Assembly: GCA_964540515.1 (NCBI GenBank)
Contig: CAZIMS010000024.1
Span: forward strand, 1-5,627
DNA: 5,627 bases
Source: JAOAGA01 sp964540515
Lineage (GTDB): Bacteria; CALINM01
Reading direction: 5' to 3'
Below are positions 5,127 to 5,627 of the stretch, in pieces. The translations under genes and the position numbers were made by a program. Every line of letters begins with the position of its first letter. Within the stretch, counting starts at the first letter, position 1. The notes under the pieces were generated by a model. The model searched no databases. It was not told where the DNA came from and saw only the letters and a program-made list of their open reading frames with translations.

Positions 5127-5627
5127 ATTGTGCCGATGGTGAGGTGGGCGTTGGAACTGCCACAGCCTCGACCCAGCATTCGCACTGTTCGCCGTCGAAG
5201 TCACATTGGTAAACGCACTCAATGCCGAGCGTCAAGAGTGACAAATCCATCATAAACCCAAAGCTGAACTGCATTCCAGGCACCTTTAGTTTCTTACAGT
5301 TCTTGATCTCCTTGCACCCCTTGCAGAAATCCACATAGTTTGGCATCTTACTGGCTCCTGATGGGGCTTGAGGATTCGGACACTCTTTTGGACCCTTGAT
5401 TAGCTTACAATTCGATATCTTTCCTCTCAGGCAATAATACATTGTCATCTTCGGTGGTTGCGGGGGTTTGGCAAGAGAGGACACTCCACTTGCAGGAATA
5501 TACTCTGTCATACATCCCTGTTGCATACCCTCCTCGCCGAGCCTCCTACCTGTCCACCTCCACGGCGTCTGGGCACTGCCCTGCTCATACCGCATCACCC
5601 CAAACAGGTCATACAGGTTGTTGCTTA
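5125..5627 (-). CDS. RHS core end fused to cysteine-rich tip A (5' end outside the window)
   Basis: The reading frame is open from the right edge. It starts in the core (SNNLYDLFGVMRYEQGSAQ, TPWRW), so the true start lies beyond 5627; residue numbers here count from a GTG codon at 5598. The EE pair at 22-23 follows the junction as in the other tips. The tip holds 11 cysteines (29, 56, 64, 73, 92, 95, 101, 128, 132, 139, 141), with CKGCKEIKNCKK at 92-103, and CxxxC in IECVYQC at 126-132. That last hexapeptide (ECVYQC) is identical to one in tip D. It ends in a proline-rich tail (VPTPTSPSAQ). Residues 109-125 are moderately hydrophobic but too short for a clear membrane helix. Being nearest the upstream end, this could be the expressed tip of a complete RHS gene or another displaced module; the window cannot decide. 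No enzymatic motif is recognised. Confidence 0.8.
   Translation of the reverse strand, partial: SNNLYDLFGVMRYEQGSAQTPWRWTGRRLGEEGMQQGCMTEYIPASGVSSLAKPPQPPKMTMYYCLRGKISNCKLIKGPKECPNPQAPSGASKMPNYVDFCKGCKEIKNCKKLKVPGMQFSFGFMMDLSLLTLGIECVYQCDFDGEQCECWVEAVAVPTPTSPSAQ
5554..5627 (-). repeat. RHS core direct repeat, copy 1 (partial at right edge)
   Basis: Seventy-four bases up to the right edge match copies 3 and 4 exactly by eye, including the codons for TPWRW. The rest lies outside the window. Confidence 0.9.

Noticed and set aside
1..5627. Regularly occurring repeats as a CRISPR array
   Set aside because: The repeats are 75-185 bases, coding, spaced one to two kilobases apart and separated by genes.
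1..5627. Transposase, integrase or other mobile-element gene driving the array
   Set aside because: No such gene, terminal inverted repeat or tRNA is visible, so spread by homologous recombination is the simpler reading.

Overview
All recognisable genes in this window lie on the minus strand, so the biological reading order runs from base 5627 down to base 1. The window is one stretch of a bacterial RHS (YD-repeat) locus. It holds four complete modules plus the start of a fifth. Each module joins a piece of the conserved 3' end of an RHS core to a different C-terminal tip, followed by a separate downstream gene. The core end reads DPFGTAGVITNGSAQ, YDLFGVMRYEQ, GSAQTPWR[WF]. From memory, this style of RHS core is common in Armatimonadota (Fimbriimonadia/Chthonomonas-like) genomes. 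That assignment is tentative, because no rRNA or housekeeping gene is present to test it. Strong AAGGAGGTGA-type ribosome binding sites, ATG/GTG/TTG starts and tightly packed genes indicate a bacterium.

Layout in transcription order: (A) RHS-core end plus an 11-cysteine tip (5627-5125, 5' end outside the window), then a secreted beta-propeller protein (5108-4083). (B) The longest RHS-core piece plus a tip with one membrane helix, a cysteine-rich domain and a (Pro-Val)n tail (4056-3166), then an AT-rich 120-residue membrane protein (3055-2693). (C) A short core piece plus a tip clearly homologous to B (2602-2114), then a 256-residue multi-pass membrane protein with four cysteines in one loop (2073-1303). 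(D) A core piece plus another cysteine-rich tip (1233-667), then a 183-residue multi-pass membrane protein (659-108). (E) The first bases of a further core piece (95-1), running off the left edge.

The core pieces are nearly identical at the DNA level, while everything downstream of the WR[WF] motif, including the partner genes, differs. This is the layout expected of an array of displaced RHS tip/partner modules, maintained or exchanged by recombination within the conserved core. The full-length RHS gene supplying the N-terminus would be expected further right, beyond base 5627. By analogy with known RHS/CDI polymorphic toxins, the downstream genes are candidate immunity or accessory partners of the tips.

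The unusual point is the nature of the tips. None shows a recognisable nuclease or other enzymatic toxin motif. All are small cysteine-rich domains; B and C share a preceding transmembrane helix, and A, B and D end in a proline-rich tail. Three of the four partners are integral membrane proteins, which fits a membrane- or envelope-acting system that I cannot match to a named toxin/immunity family. This function is inferred; the modular architecture, the cysteine spacing and the repeats are directly visible.
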